This document shows positions 11,902 to 24,104 of a DNA stretch of 64,000 bases, in pieces. The stretch spans positions 174,450,147-174,514,146 of the forward strand of contig CM071597.1 in the NCBI GenBank assembly GCA_036435485.1, written 5' to 3'. The stretch is from Saposhnikovia divaricata (taxonomy: Eukaryota > Streptophyta > Magnoliopsida > Apiales > Apiaceae). The notes beneath the pieces are model-generated. The model was not told where the DNA came from. It saw only the letters and a list, made by a program, of their open reading frames with translations, and did no database searches. Position 1 is the first letter of the stretch; each line of letters starts with the position of its first letter. A program made the translations under genes and the position numbers.

Positions 11902-14229
11902 CATAATGCTTTGATCATGATCCAGACATCTCTTTCATAATCAAGAAATCAAATATACTTTTATATTCCGAAAATATTCCGTCTATTTAAAGAGTAGTAA
12001 ATAATAACCAAATAATATTTATTAAACCACTGATATTGAAAAAGAATATCTTTAGCAAAATATTATAAATCATATAACCCTAGATAACAACTGATACCAT
12101 TCTTTTCTTTAGATAACAACTGATACCATTCTCTCATATTCTCTTAATCATAAGGCATGTTCACTTCATGCATAATCATCTCTATACATATCCATCTCAT
12201 ACTCATATCCATATTCATATACATCTTCGTACTCATATTCATATTCATATACATCTTCCTATACCTTTCTTTTTAATATCAATACTCAAGGAAGACAATT
12301 TCTTCACAATATAGTAATAATAGCATCACATATATATTCCATGAAATCAAGTTTCTTTGTGAAGATAAGTAGTTTTACAAAGTAAGGATAGAAGAAATCT
12401 TGCCTCGGTTTCGGTATCCTGACAGTATGACTCGTCCCTCTTCCGGAGTTTCTATAAACACAAAAGGACTGTCGTTAGAACCACATCTCTTACTCACTAC
12501 ACTCTTGTATAACATTACATTTGAAACTTTAATATATGTTTAACGTATTCCTATTACCCCAAAGGTTCAAGAACTTAGCCATTTAAAACCTTAATCGAAG
12601 TTTCAGGGGTTTTCACCATTTCCCCTAACGATCACACTTAACTGTAAAAGTTCTCAGAAAATATGGATTTCGAATTTTATCACAAGGTCAACTGGTAACA
12701 ACTCTTTGACTACCTTACTACATTATCCCAAAGTTTCATAATTTTTAAAAATGTTTAAGTATGGTAGTCATTGCCTCAAAGTTGACACAACTACGTTTTC
12801 TCGGTTTCTGAACCGCTTTCACTAAAACTGACTTTTCTCCTAAACCGTACGTCAGATTTTAACGTACCTTATATCAAAACGATCTATGAACTAAGCTCTA
12901 TCATTACATGGTCAATTGGTAACCTAGGCAGTAGGGTACCGTACGGATACAGGGGTCACAAAACAGGGCAGATTTCTTCCTAACGAAAATCGGGCATTAT
13001 AACGGCTATATTTCGGACATTCCAAAAACCATTCCATCACAACCAAGCCATATAATCATCCACCACTCCATACACATCAATATTACATCCTCATAATCGA
13101 TATAATCAATGGTGAGGCCTCAATACCATCACCCAACAATCAATCAAAATTTATGCTAGCTAACATCACAATAATCACTTTTAACCACACATCATCCATT
13201 AACATCACTAAAACTCACATAATAAAAAGGGGTTAGGGTTTATACCTGCCTTGAAGCTTTAACAACACTTAACAAAGGCTTGTAGTCCTTGAGAAGCCTT
13301 GATATAACCTTATAACACCTTAAACTAACAAGAAACATCAAGAACATACTTAGAGATTTTCGGAGTTCTAAAACCCAGCTGAAAGAACATGAAAAACGAG
13401 GCCCTTACCTTGCTTTTCTGGACACACCTTGTGAAATAAGAGTTATAGATTATCTCATGGGCTTTCCAAAAAGCTATAGAACGCAAAATTTGGCTGAGAA
13501 ACGAAGGAGATATGCCTGTTCTAAGTAGGGTGTTACTGTTTTGCCGAATTGATGAAATGAGGTGGGGGAGAGAGTTTTGCTCTTGGTTTTGATCTTATCT
13601 AGCTAATCACTTATTAATTCTAGAGTATGGTGGAAGATTGGAAGATATTTAGTGTATAAAACCATGCTAAATGACTAATTTGCCCTTTAAAACAAGTTAG
13701 TGGATGATGATGTCACTTGATGATCCAATAAATCCCATTTTGATTTTCTAAGTATAATGCTAATGATCTTGGTAAGTAAAAATGTGGTATGTATCCTTGT
13801 TATATTACTAATCTTGGTTACTTGGTTTCCATACTCGTCTAATTGTGGTTCGTCTCGAATATACCTCATTATCTCAGTGGTTCTGAAATCATTTAACATT
13901 CCAAATTCCTTTGGTATTCTCTTAACTTAATAATCCCCTGGTTTAATCTAAATTCTCTAATCCCTCAATATATAATTCTTATAATATTTCCATGCCCCTT
14001 AAGATCCAATAGAAGCTCTTTGGTAGTCAAAATCCTCAAAAATCCATATTTAGGAATTTCTGAAATCCATCGTCATTTCGAGTCACTTAATTTCAGTGTA
14101 CATTACTAGTATGGTTTCTGTTTATTCATTTTCTGTTTCCATTGCAGAGTACCTACATCCATTTCTCTAAATCCTCAAAATTACTATTCATGTGATCATT
14201 GTAATTTTGCTAAAGTTAGGGTTATTACA
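10798..14229 (-). repeat. LTR of the gag-only element (3' LTR in its own sense)
   Basis: 3432 bp, bounded by TG and CA, paired with 17454-20906. It contains a TA microsatellite (about 11868-11900) that is shorter than in the partner, plus scattered substitutions. A segment at about 11590-11760 is shared with the LTRs of the 30393-41542 element. It has no convincing ORF. Confidence 0.93.
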
Positions 14230-14270
14230 TCCTTCCCCCCTTAAAAGGATTCCGTCCCGGAATCACGTTG
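14230..14270 (-). promoter_or_regulatory. PPT and adjacent hairpin
   Basis: On the minus strand AAGGGGGGAAGGA abuts the LTR. Just upstream is an inverted repeat, GATTCCG-tcc-CGGAATC on the plus strand. The same arrangement, with a slightly different loop, occurs next to the PPT of the element at 30393-41542. Confidence 0.7.
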
Positions 14271-14932
14271 AAAATGTCCATAAATACCTTTTTCATCTAC
14301 ACCATATAACTTCTATACCACTTTCTCCATCCTTTTTCCTTCATAATATCTCTATCTTGTTTGCACAGAATACACCAACCTAAACTTGCTTGTCACTCAT
14401 CAACATGCCATTTAACTTATCAGTAGCAGTGCTTTCACTATCTTTATCTTGCAATTTCCTCCTGTTTTAGTCATTTTATATTGGTTTATCTCTCATTCCT
14501 CTTTTAGCTAAGGGTATCGGCCACCACATTGGCCTCCCCTGAATGGTAGTGTATCTCACTTATGGTTTATCCCTATTTTGAATCTCTATCATGACATAAA
14601 ATATATACACTTCGATCTTATTATATCTTGTCTCCGTAAAATCTTCTAGAAATCCGACTAGAATAAAATCCCTTGAAACAATTGTAAGGAAATACTACCT
14701 ATAATATATATTTCCTGTTCGTATCTAAACAAGTCTGTGGTTTACCCCCAAAATACTATTACTTTCTCTCTCTGGTTCAGCATATCTTACTTCCAACTCA
14801 GATAGATCATTCTTATCTATTTTATTAACTTATTTACACTATTCATTGACCACATTGATTCTTAAGCAAACATTTACACTAAAAATTTAAATACTAAAAG
14901 AAAATGTTCACCTGCATCTGTATCCGGCTTTT
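14271..14932 (-). other. Internal region between gag and PPT, non-coding
   Basis: About 660 bp between the gag stop and the PPT. It is AT-rich and I see no protease, RT, integrase or other domain. In a complete element this interval would hold about 4 kb of pol. Confidence 0.7.
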
Positions 14933-16169
14933 TCAATGCTCCCCTAAGGTCATATTGTACACTCTGGCAGTGGGTTTATTTGAAGCAGTCGTACTTTGTC
15001 CCGGCGCAGATGACCCACCGGAACGGCAATCCCTAGCAAAGTGTCCTAGTTTCCCACACTGGTAACACTTGATCTCACCTCGAGGGTTCGTATCAGCTGA
15101 TGGACAACTGTCCTTATAATGCCCTTTCTGTCCACACTTAAAACAGGTCACACCTAACACTCTACACGTTCCTGCATGCTTCCTACCACACATCTCACAA
15201 TCTAGTAATGGCGGTAGTGATTGATTTGACTGAAAGGTTCCTGTGGATCTACCACCCTGATTCACAGTCTCACTGGTAGCCTTATTATTCCCTGACTTTC
15301 CTCCAAACTTGGGTTTTTCTCCTCTACCAACTCTGTTAAAGTAGCTTCCCTCACTTGAACCTCCCTTTGGACCCTCAAGTTTCCTTTTCTTGTTCTCTCG
15401 ACCTATTTGGGTTTGTTCACTCTCGGCTTCTATAATAGATGCCTTCTGGACCACTGCAGCAAAATCAGTCAACTCAAATGGTGCCACTCGCGTTCGTATC
15501 CATGGTTTCAATCCTTGTTGGAACCTTTTTGCTCTTTGTTCTTCAGTACGCACAAATTCGGGAACAAACCTAGACAGTTCAGTAAATTTAGTTTCATACT
15601 CAGCCACTGATAGATTATCCTGCTTTAATTCCAGAAATTTCATCTCCATTTGGTTTTCCAAATACCTAGGGGAGTACTTTTCTAAGAACACCCTAGTAAA
15701 ACGCTCCCAGGTTATCACTCCCGCTCCTTCTAGATTCTTCTTAGCTTCCCACCAATAATTTGCCTCTCCCTTTAAGAGATAGGCTGCAAGGATTGTTTTC
15801 TAATCCTATTCTATCCTCAATCTCAAAAGCTTTTTCCATCTCTTTTAACTAGGCTCGGGCTACTACTGGGTTAGCAGTTCCCTCAAACTCTGGGGGTTTT
15901 AATAACTTAAAAGCACGAAATGAGTTAGCTGCCTGATTGAGAAGAACAGGTGGTTGTTGAGGATTCTGTGGATTAACTAAATTCTGCCTTAATAGGTCCA
16001 TAAGTTGGTCAAAAGGGTCACCACCCTGATTTCCTTGTTGGCCAGTTGATTCATCTTCTTCTTCATCATGATTTTGTTCATTATGAGCGTTTTCACCCTG
16101 CCTATTATGACTTCCTTCCTCTCTCTCATTTTCTCTTGCATTCGCTCTATTATTACGCTTAGGCGGCAT
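14933..16169 (-). pseudogene. gag: Gag of the gag-only Gypsy element
   Basis: The frame probably starts at MPPKRNNRANA (ATG at 16169), inside a longer frame opening at 16196. The first part is acidic and Q-rich and ends FEGTANPVVARA at an in-frame stop (15849-15851) where a tryptophan codon would be expected (TGG to TAG). A further frameshift lies at about 15790-15800. The second part (15718-14933) has the retrotransposon gag core (ITWERFTRVFLEKY, then LSVAEYETKFTELSRF) and two CCHC knuckles, CFKCGQKGHYKDSC and CYQCGKLGHFARDC. It stops at YNMTLGEH, right where a full polyprotein would enter the protease. This copy is therefore broken, although the family may be mobilised in trans. Confidence 0.87.
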
Positions 16170-16196
16170 GAATCTGTATATAACAATATTCTTCAT

Positions 16197-17433
16197 TAAT
16201 CACCCAAATTTAGGGTACAACATACATCATTCCCATATACATCATTCTCATATACACAATTATATCACTAGTTAACTCATTTATATACCCTAATATTCTC
16301 AACTCAACTTTAGCAAATAAGCGTATCACCTTTAGCACAATAACCTTTTCATTTAAGTCAATCACCTTATATACATCAATATTTTAGAATCTCAACATTT
16401 AATATCAAAATACGATAGAATTTAGACAGAATACACAAACTTCATTAATTATCCCCACTTCCTTTGTTTATCCTTATTCTGACTTTTCCTCAAAATACAC
16501 CTTACTTTCAATAGTAAATCTCAATTATACCTTAAAATTCCTCATATTCTTTTATCTCACTAGTCCTCAAATATGCCCATTTCTTCTCACGAAATTCCTT
16601 TCTCTTTTATATCGAAACGCTTCTAGCTCTAATTATCTCTTATTGAAATTTCCCTTGAAATCTCAAGTTTCCTCGTATAATCACGTATACTCTAAACCTT
16701 GCTTCCATTATCCCATCCATTACTGAAATCTTCTATATTCGAAACAATTTATAAAATTTAAGAAACTTTGATTTGAAACGGACCCAGAAACAAGCAAGGG
16801 TCCCGCAACAATTTGTAAGATTAAGAGTTTTAAATAGCTCTTATTCGAAACAAAAGAATATTTTGGGAAATCAATATGATGGAAAAACCCGTACGTAACA
16901 CAAGTGAGGGCGTCCCCTCCGACTTTCAATCACACAGACAGATCGTCCTTGTGTATACATATAGGATTGTTCCTCTTAGTTGGAATAAGAAGTATAAAGA
17001 AAACATTTAATCACGATGATAAATACCCTCTTCCAAAAATAATCTTAGAGAAATATTTTGACTAAACTAGATAAAATACAATTTTGAAACACATTCCAAA
17101 GGTACCAGACAGTTTTGAAAAGATACAGGCCCTTTTTTTTTTTCGAATAAGAGATGATAGATCACCCTGGGATTACTCACGAGGTTATCTAACGTACACT
17201 TCCTGATACATCAAGTATTCCCTTTCTCATATCGATCTCATGTGCTACATAAACTTAACACTTTTGGCATAATAACCTTTATTAGCAATAATCTATAAAA
17301 TTATAATCGCGACTCAGAATAAACGCTTCGTTTGATAAACCCCCCTTGAACTCGATATGAGTTCATATTTTATATCATTACCTATATATCTATATGCGTA
17401 TATTACTATCACTCTTGTTCCTGAGCAATATGA
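16197..17433 (-). other. 5' leader of the gag-only element
   Basis: About 1.2 kb between PBS and gag with no credible ORF. A block at about 16896-16985 (containing cacacagacagat and gtccttgtg) is also present in the internal region of the 30393-41542 element at about 35780-35880. Shared leader sequence between two elements that lack pol would fit an RNA packaging or dimerisation signal, but this is inference. Confidence 0.6.
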
Positions 17434-17439
17434 CTCTTA

Positions 17440-17451
17440 GCTCTGATACCA
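17440..17451 (-). other. PBS, initiator tRNA-Met
   Basis: The minus strand reads TGGTATCAGAGC followed by TAAGAG, two bases inside the LTR end. It is the standard initiator-Met primer site of chromoviruses and many Copia elements. Confidence 0.9.
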
Positions 17452-17453
17452 TC

Positions 17454-18522
17454 TGTGACACCCCTAGATCCGGGGTCAAGGATCCAGGTCATCACGGTCA
17501 AATTTCCGATCAATATCAATATCTCTTTAGTCTTTTTTTTTTACTAATTAAGCAATTGACCCCACACTAATACACACACACACACACCAGTCATATGCTC
17601 ATAGAACAACATTCACAATATTAAAAGTTCAAAGTTAACAGTTATTAAAAACCCAGAATTCTACTAAGTACATTGTTGAATAATACTTCTACAGGAAGCA
17701 TTTCAACAACCAAAAGTTTATTACAACTTACACACTTAATTTACATAAATCTACTAAGCCCCTTCGCTTGTCACTACCTCGGGGATGGTCGCCAACACTA
17801 GCTCAAAAGGTCGCCTTTCCCTTACCCTCTTGCGGGGTGTAGTGCGTAGTATCGGCATGGGACCTAGCTGCTATATACATAAGTAGCAAGAGGAGCTATA
17901 ATAGCTCAGTAAGATAATATTGTAATCAAGAATTTAGAATGTGAACAGGTATAAATATATGTATATGCATATATAATAGCAGAAAACAATTAAAAGCCTT
18001 AAGGAAGAATAAAGCTCTTATTTAATAATACATCATCCACTTACTATTTATAAGAAAGAAATCTAAAATAATATAATATCAGTTTTTCTTCATCTGTAAC
18101 CATAATTCCATCATCTCATATCATTATTCTGTTTTCAGTATAGAAATCTTAAACCATTGTCTACACTTTCTTTTCAAAAACATTGGGGATATCTGCTGTC
18201 GCCTGATACGTTAGGACGATGATCAGTCGCCTAATTGTACCTGCTCTCTTTTTACTACCAGTAGAAGGAATGAAGATCATCCCTGGAGGAAGGCCACCTG
18301 CTAACATCCTCCCATGGCATCTTCGTGCCGTAATAAAATAATAAATGCTGGACTGTGTCGCACACAGCCCTGACACAGCCACTTACGCAAGTCTGTTGCA
18401 ATCCCCCTTTTTATCACATCATTATTCCCTTTTCAAAATATCATTCCACATTTCCATTTTCTCGCTTTCATTCCCACATTTCATTCGCTCATATCATTTC
18501 CATTCTCGCACATTACTTCTAT

Positions 18523-18577
<55 letters not shown>

Positions 18578-20906
18578 CATAATGCTTTGATCATGATCCA
18601 GACATCTCTTTCATAATCAAGAAATCAAATATACTTTTATATTCCGAAAATATTCCGTCTATTTAAAGAGTAGTAAATAATAACCAAATAATATTTATTA
18701 AACCACTGATATTGAAAAAGAATATCTTTAGCAAAATATTATAAATCATATAACCCTAGATAACAACTGATACCATTCTTTTCTTTAGATAACAACTGAT
18801 ACCATTCTCTCATATTCTCTTAATCATAAGGAATGTTCACTTCATGCATAATCATCTCTATACATATCCATCTCATACTCATATCCATATTCATATACAT
18901 CTTCGTACTCATATTCATATTCATATACATCTTTGTATACCTTTCTTTTCAATATCAATACTCAAGGAAGACAATTTCTTCACAATATAGTAATAATAGC
19001 ATCACATATATATTCCATGAAATCAAGTTTCTTTGTGAAGATAAGTAGTTTTACAAAGTAAGGATAGAAGAAATCTTGCCTCGGTTTCGGTATCCTGACA
19101 GTATGGCTCGTCCCTCTTCCGGAGTTTCTATAAACACAAAAGGACTGTCGTTAGAACCACATCTCTTACTCACTACACTCTTGTATAACATTACCTTTGA
19201 AACTTTAATATATGTTTAACGTATTCCTATTACCCCAAAGGTTCAAGAACTTAGCCATTTAAAACCTTAATCGAAGTTTCAGGGGTTTTCACCATTTCCC
19301 CTAACGATCACACTTAACTGTAAAAATTCTCAGAAAATATGGATTTCGAATTTTATCACAAGGTCAACTGGTAACAACTCTTTGACTACCTTACTACATT
19401 ATCACAAAGTTTCATAATTTTTAAAAATGTTTAAGTATGGTAGTCATTGCCTCAAAGTTGACACAACTATGTTTTCTCGGTTTCTGAACCGCTTTCACTA
19501 AAACTGACTTTTCTCCTAAACCGTACGTCAGATTTTAACGTACCTTATATCAAAACGATCTATGAACTAAGATCTATCATTACATGGTCAATTGGTAACC
19601 TAGGCAGTAGGGTACCGTACGGATACAGGGGTCACAAAACAGGGCAGATTTCTTCCTAACGAAAATCGGGCATTATAACGGCTATATTTCGGACATTCCA
19701 AAAACCATTCCATCACAACCAAGCCATATAATCATCCACCACTCCATACACATCAATATTACATCCTCATAATCCATATAATCAATGGTGAGGCCTCAAT
19801 ACCATCACCCAATAATCAATCAAAATTTATGCTAGCTAACATCACAATAATCACTTTTAACCACACATCATCCATTAACATCACTAAAACTCACATAATA
19901 AAAAGGGGTTAGGGTTTATACCTACCTTGAAGCTTTAACAACACTTAACAAAGGCTTGTAGTCCTTGAGAAGCCTTGATATAACCTTATAACACCTTAAA
20001 CTAACAAGAAACATCAAGAACATACTTAGAGATTTTCGGAGTTCTAAAACCCAGCTGAAAGAACATGAAAAACGAGGCCCTTACCTTGCTTTTCTGGACA
20101 CACCTTGTGAAATAAGAGTTATAGATTATCTCATGGGCTTTCCAAAAAGCTATAGAACGCACAATTTGGCTGAGAAACGAAGGAGTTATGGCTGTTCTAA
20201 GTAGGCTGTTACTGTTTGGCTGAATTGATGAAATGAGGTGGGGGAGAGAGTTTTGCTCTTGGTTTTGATCTTGTCTAGCTAATCACTTATTAATTCTAGA
20301 GTATGGTGGAAGATTGGAAGATATTTAGTGTATAAAACCATGATAAATGACTAATTTGCCCATTAAAACAAGTTAGTGGATGGTGATGTCACTTGATGAT
20401 CCAATAAATCCCATTTTGATTTTCTAAGTATAATGCTAATGATCTTGGTAAGTAAAAATGTGGTATGTATCCTTGTTATATTACTAATCTTGGTTGCTTG
20501 GTTTCCATACTCGTCTAATTGTGGTTCGTCTCGAATATACCTCATTATCTCAGTGGTTCTGAAATCATTTAACATTCCAAATTCCTTTGGTATTCTCTTA
20601 ACTTAATAATCCCCTGGTTTAATCTAAATTCTCTAATCCCTCAATATATAATTCTTATAATATTTCCATGCCCCTTAAGATCCAATAGAAGCTCTTTGGA
20701 AGTCAAAATCCTCAAAAATCCATATTTAGGAATTTCTGAAATCCATCGTCATTTCGAGTCACTTAATTTCAGTGTACATTACTAGTATGGTTTCTGTTTA
20801 TTCATTTTCTGTTTCCATTGCAGAGTACCTACATACCATTTCTCTAAATCCTCAAAATTACTATTCATGTGATCATTGTAGTTTTGCTAAAGTTAGGGTT
20901 ATTACA
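17454..20906 (-). repeat. LTR of the gag-only element (5' LTR in its own sense)
   Basis: 3453 bp, starting TGTGACACCCC and ending TTATTACA on the plus strand. It differs from its partner by a longer TA microsatellite (about 18527-18576) and on the order of 1% scattered substitutions by eye. That implies a moderately recent insertion. Confidence 0.93.
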
Positions 20907-21068
20907 AAATTTCATGGGCATATTTGCAGTTATAGCATGGCTACAGATATTTTGTTCGTTCAGAAAATTTATCCAAGGCTTGAACCGATCCACCGAGCAA
21001 TCCTCGGGATTAAAATATCCAATAAAATTGTGATTAACAATCTCAAAATTATTATAAGCACCAGCCAT
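20907..21068 (-). pseudogene. SIRE third ORF, N-terminal part
   Basis: Starts MAGAYNNFEIVNHNF at 21068 and runs to PMKF at the edge of the gag-only insertion, then continues at 10797. Residues such as FKPWINFLNEQNI and HAIT match the N-terminal block of the SIRE extra ORF family (a hydrophobic IxFL motif followed by ALT/AIT). This continuity shows that the antisense ORF belongs to the SIRE target and not to the Gypsy LTR. Confidence 0.78.
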
Positions 21069-22529
21069 TCCAAATCAGGTATTAAAATTAAGGAATCTGC
21101 AAAATTCAACAATTAACCCAATTAATTCATAAAATTCGAATTAATAATTAATTAAAAATTTGAAAAACTGAATTCTTCACCAAAAATTCTGAAAATTTGA
21201 GGCAAAGATCTTGATACCAGTACAAACACACGTATATTTTTAGTTTTTGAAAAATCACAACCAATCTTCTTGAATTTTAGATCGAAAATTCGAAAGATTC
21301 AAACTCAAAATGACAAAAACTCAACCGAATCTTACATTTATACCGTGATTTTGAAAATAATCGACTGGGTAATCGATTAAAGTTCTTAAAATCGTGATTT
21401 GAGAGGAAAATTGGGCAGTAATTCGACTCAGTGATGTGTGTATATGTATGTATCGACTGTTGTTCTCGGTGACTTAACACGCGAGTTGGAGAGAAATAAC
21501 ACTGATATGACTACTGGATATAACTATCTGTTTATATACAAATCAGTTGTAATATGACTATCGGTTGATAGTCATACCGATAGTTATATTACCTGTTATC
21601 GTAATATAACTATTCTATACTAACAATTATATAACAGTTAAATAACAATATGACTATAAAAAAACAAAGAATATGACAATTAGTAGAATTGTTATATCGA
21701 TAGTCATATTTCGAGCAATAATACTAATATAACTATACACTAGTTAAAGTTATATGTACAGAAGACAGTAATATGACTATTTAATTAATAAGTTATATCT
21801 AGAGTTATATCACAATAAACTAAACTAATATAACTATCAACAAATTCGAATATAACAATCAGATGGATTGTTATACCGATTGTAATATTAACAAAACCAC
21901 TAATATAACTATCCTAAAATTCAAATATTAACAGAATATTTACAAGTAGCAAATTCTAACAATAAATCAATTTAATTATTATTAAAAAAACAAGCTACAA
22001 AATAGCAAAATAATTTATACTAAAATTAGCAAACCTAATAAAAATTATAAAAACAATCATAAGTAGTCCTTTTTACGAAATCAAACATTAATAACAAAAG
22101 GACAAACACTACAAATCAAAATAAAATAAAATACTAAATATTTACATAATTATTTCTGGTGAATTAATAAATCTATAAATTTTCTAATAAAATAATTTCC
22201 ATATAGAAAATTATTCAAAAAGAAATTATAATTTATTAATCATCAAAAATAATTAAACTGATTTTAAAATAATAACATTTTCAAGAAAAATAGATTTCTC
22301 ATAAATTACAGCTTGTAAAATTCGAGAAAAATATTTTTAAGGAAAATGAATTACTCTAAAATTACAAGAAGTAATTAGAAATATATAAAGAAGATAATGA
22401 CAATGATTTAAGAAGAAACAAGCAAAAATATAAGTTGATAAAATAATTATACAAGTGATTTCAATAACAAATATTAACACATCAATCACTTGTAAATTAT
22501 TAAAGATCAAACCTGAGATATTAACTAGT
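21069..22529 (-). promoter_or_regulatory. AT-rich spacer between SIRE pol and third ORF, with promoter-like features
   Basis: About 1.46 kb without a domain. It holds about a dozen copies, in both orientations, of a motif like AATATRACTAT (21500-21910), including an inverted repeat at 21549-21592. Read on the minus strand, this array is followed by TATAAAT (near 21340), then TGGTATCAAGATC (about 21210), which resembles a tRNA-Met PBS, then a leader and the third ORF. The SIRE LTR at 48568-50005 has the same kind of motif array, so this may be an LTR relic or an internal promoter. Confidence 0.5.
21549..21592. repeat. Inverted repeat in the spacer
   Basis: Arms of about 17 bp: gtaatatgactatcggt and its near-complement accgatagttatattac, with a 10-bp centre. 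It could form a hairpin in RNA or a cruciform. Confidence 0.7.
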
Positions 22530-23363
22530 TTAATTACTAGGACTATTTAACATACCCAATTCACCAATAAGTCTGGTAAATGTGGATTCGTCAAGAGACT
22601 TAGTAAAAATATCTGCTGTTTGTTCTTCCGTAGGTACAAAAAGTAACTCCATGGTACCATTCATGACATGCTCTCGAATAAAATGATACCTGATGTCAAT
22701 GTGCTTTGTTCTCGTGTGTTGCACGGGATTGTTGGAGATTGCTATGACACTTGTATTATCACACAAAATAGGAATATTGTTTAATACAAAGCCATAGTCT
22801 CTAAGTTGATTCTTAATCCATAAGATCTGAGCACAGCAGCTTCCAGCAGCGATGTATTCAGCTTCGGCTGTTGAGTTGGAAACTGTCTGTTGTTTCTTAC
22901 TGTACCAGGAAACAAGTCTTCCACCTAGGAATTGACAACTCCCAGATGTGATTTTTCTGTCTACAACACTTCCTGCATAATCTGAATCTGTATATCCAAC
23001 AAGGTTAAAACCAGAATCTTTAGGGTACCAGATGCCTAAGTTAGGCGTACCCTTAAGATATCTCAGGATTCGTTTAACAGCAATGAGATGAACATCTCTA
23101 GGATCCGATTGGAACCTTGCACACAAGCACGTAGCATGCATAATATCAGGTCTACTTGTAGTAAGGTAAAGTAATGAGCCTATCATACCTATGTAGCTTG
23201 TGATATCTACCTTGGCAGAATTTTCACATGCTCCAAATTTGACCGCTGTGGATGATGGTGTTCTTGCTGAAGATGAGTCCTCCATTTGATATTTCTTGAG
23301 AAGCTCTTTGACATACTTGGATTGACAGATAAATATTCCATCTGTCCTTTGACTTACTTGCAA
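22530..23363 (-). pseudogene. pol: SIRE-type Copia RNase H and RT C-terminus
   Basis: 277 codons, ending GELGMLNSPSN. It carries the RT connection (YIGMIGSLLYLTTSRPD) and Copia RNase H (YTDSDYAGS near residue 128, STAEAEYIAAGSCCAQ, LCDNTSVIAISNNPVQ, HIDIRYHFIREHV). The domain itself looks undamaged, but it is separated from the upstream RT by a frameshift at about 23360, so the polyprotein is broken. Confidence 0.93.
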
Positions 23364-24104
23364 TCAAAGATAGAACTTCAACTCACCCATCATGCTCATT
23401 TCAAACTTTCCCTGCATTAACTTAGCAAATTTCTTGCAAAGAAGATCATTAGTAGACCCTAATATTATATCGTCCACATAGATTTGGACTAATATTGTAT
23501 CATTCTTATGTTTCTTTGTGAAGAGAGTTTTGTCTATGACACCTCTAGTAAATTCATTTTCAAGTAAAAATTCAGAGAGAGTGTTATACCATTTCCTTGG
23601 TGCTTGCTTAAGACCATAAATATCCTTGAAGAGAAAGTAGACATAACCCAATAGATCTGGATCTTCAAAACCAGGTGGTTGTTCTACATATACCTCTTCA
23701 TCCAGCTTACCATTCAGAAAGGCACTTTTGACATCCATTTGATAAACATGAAAGCTAGAAAAGGCTGCGAATGCCAAGAATATTCTAATGGCCTCAAGTC
23801 TAGCCACTGGAGCATAGGTCTCATCATAGTCAATGCCTTCAGATTGTGAGTAACCTTTTGCTACCAGTCTTGCTTTATTTCTTGTTACTGTGCCATCTTC
23901 ATCAAGTTTGTTTCTGAATACCCACCTAGTACCAACCACTGTTCTATTTGTAGGTCTGGGTACCAGCTTCCATACTTCTTGTTGTTTAAATTTATTGAGT
24001 TCATCTTGCATAGCAATGACCCAATCAGGATCTGAAAGAGCTTCTTCAGTTTTCTTAGGTTCCATTTCAGATAGAAACCCTGAATAATTACATTGATTTT
24101 GCAA
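23364..24104 (-). pseudogene. pol: SIRE-type Copia reverse transcriptase
   Basis: 246 codons of Copia RT (RVT_2). Visible blocks are NKLDEDGTVTRNKARLVAKG, YDETYAPVARLEAIR, QMDVKSAFLNGKLDEEVYV, DIYGLKQAPRKWY and the catalytic YVDDIILGSTND. The frame ends at 23364 at MGELKFYL, and the RNase H frame follows in another register. It lies upstream of RNase H in the same minus orientation. Confidence 0.93.

Larger units (their letters stand above)
10798..20906 (-). mobile_element. Gag-only Ty3/Gypsy element (TR-GAG type) with 3.4-kb LTRs
   Basis: A complete 10.1-kb element in minus orientation. The LTRs are 10798-14229 and 17454-20906. The 5-bp TSD AAATT is at 10793-10797 and 20907-20911, and the empty site is preserved in the duplicate near 2693. 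Read on the minus strand the LTR starts TGTAATAACCC and ends GGGTGTCACA. The PBS is complementary to initiator tRNA-Met, and the PPT is AAGGGGGGAAGGA. The 3.2-kb internal region codes only for gag. It fits the non-autonomous class described as TR-GAG. Gag resembles the Tekay/Del chromovirus group. Confidence 0.92.

Noticed and set aside
11697..11906. ORFs ending in alternating Ile-Tyr, also at 18355-18582
   Set aside because: They are translations of a TA microsatellite inside the LTRs.
17440..17451. tRNA gene fragments at the TGGTATCAGAGC sites (also 36614, 51872 and, as the TGGTATTAGAGCC variant, 48553)
   Set aside because: Each is a short primer binding site next to an LTR. No cloverleaf-sized sequence surrounds them.
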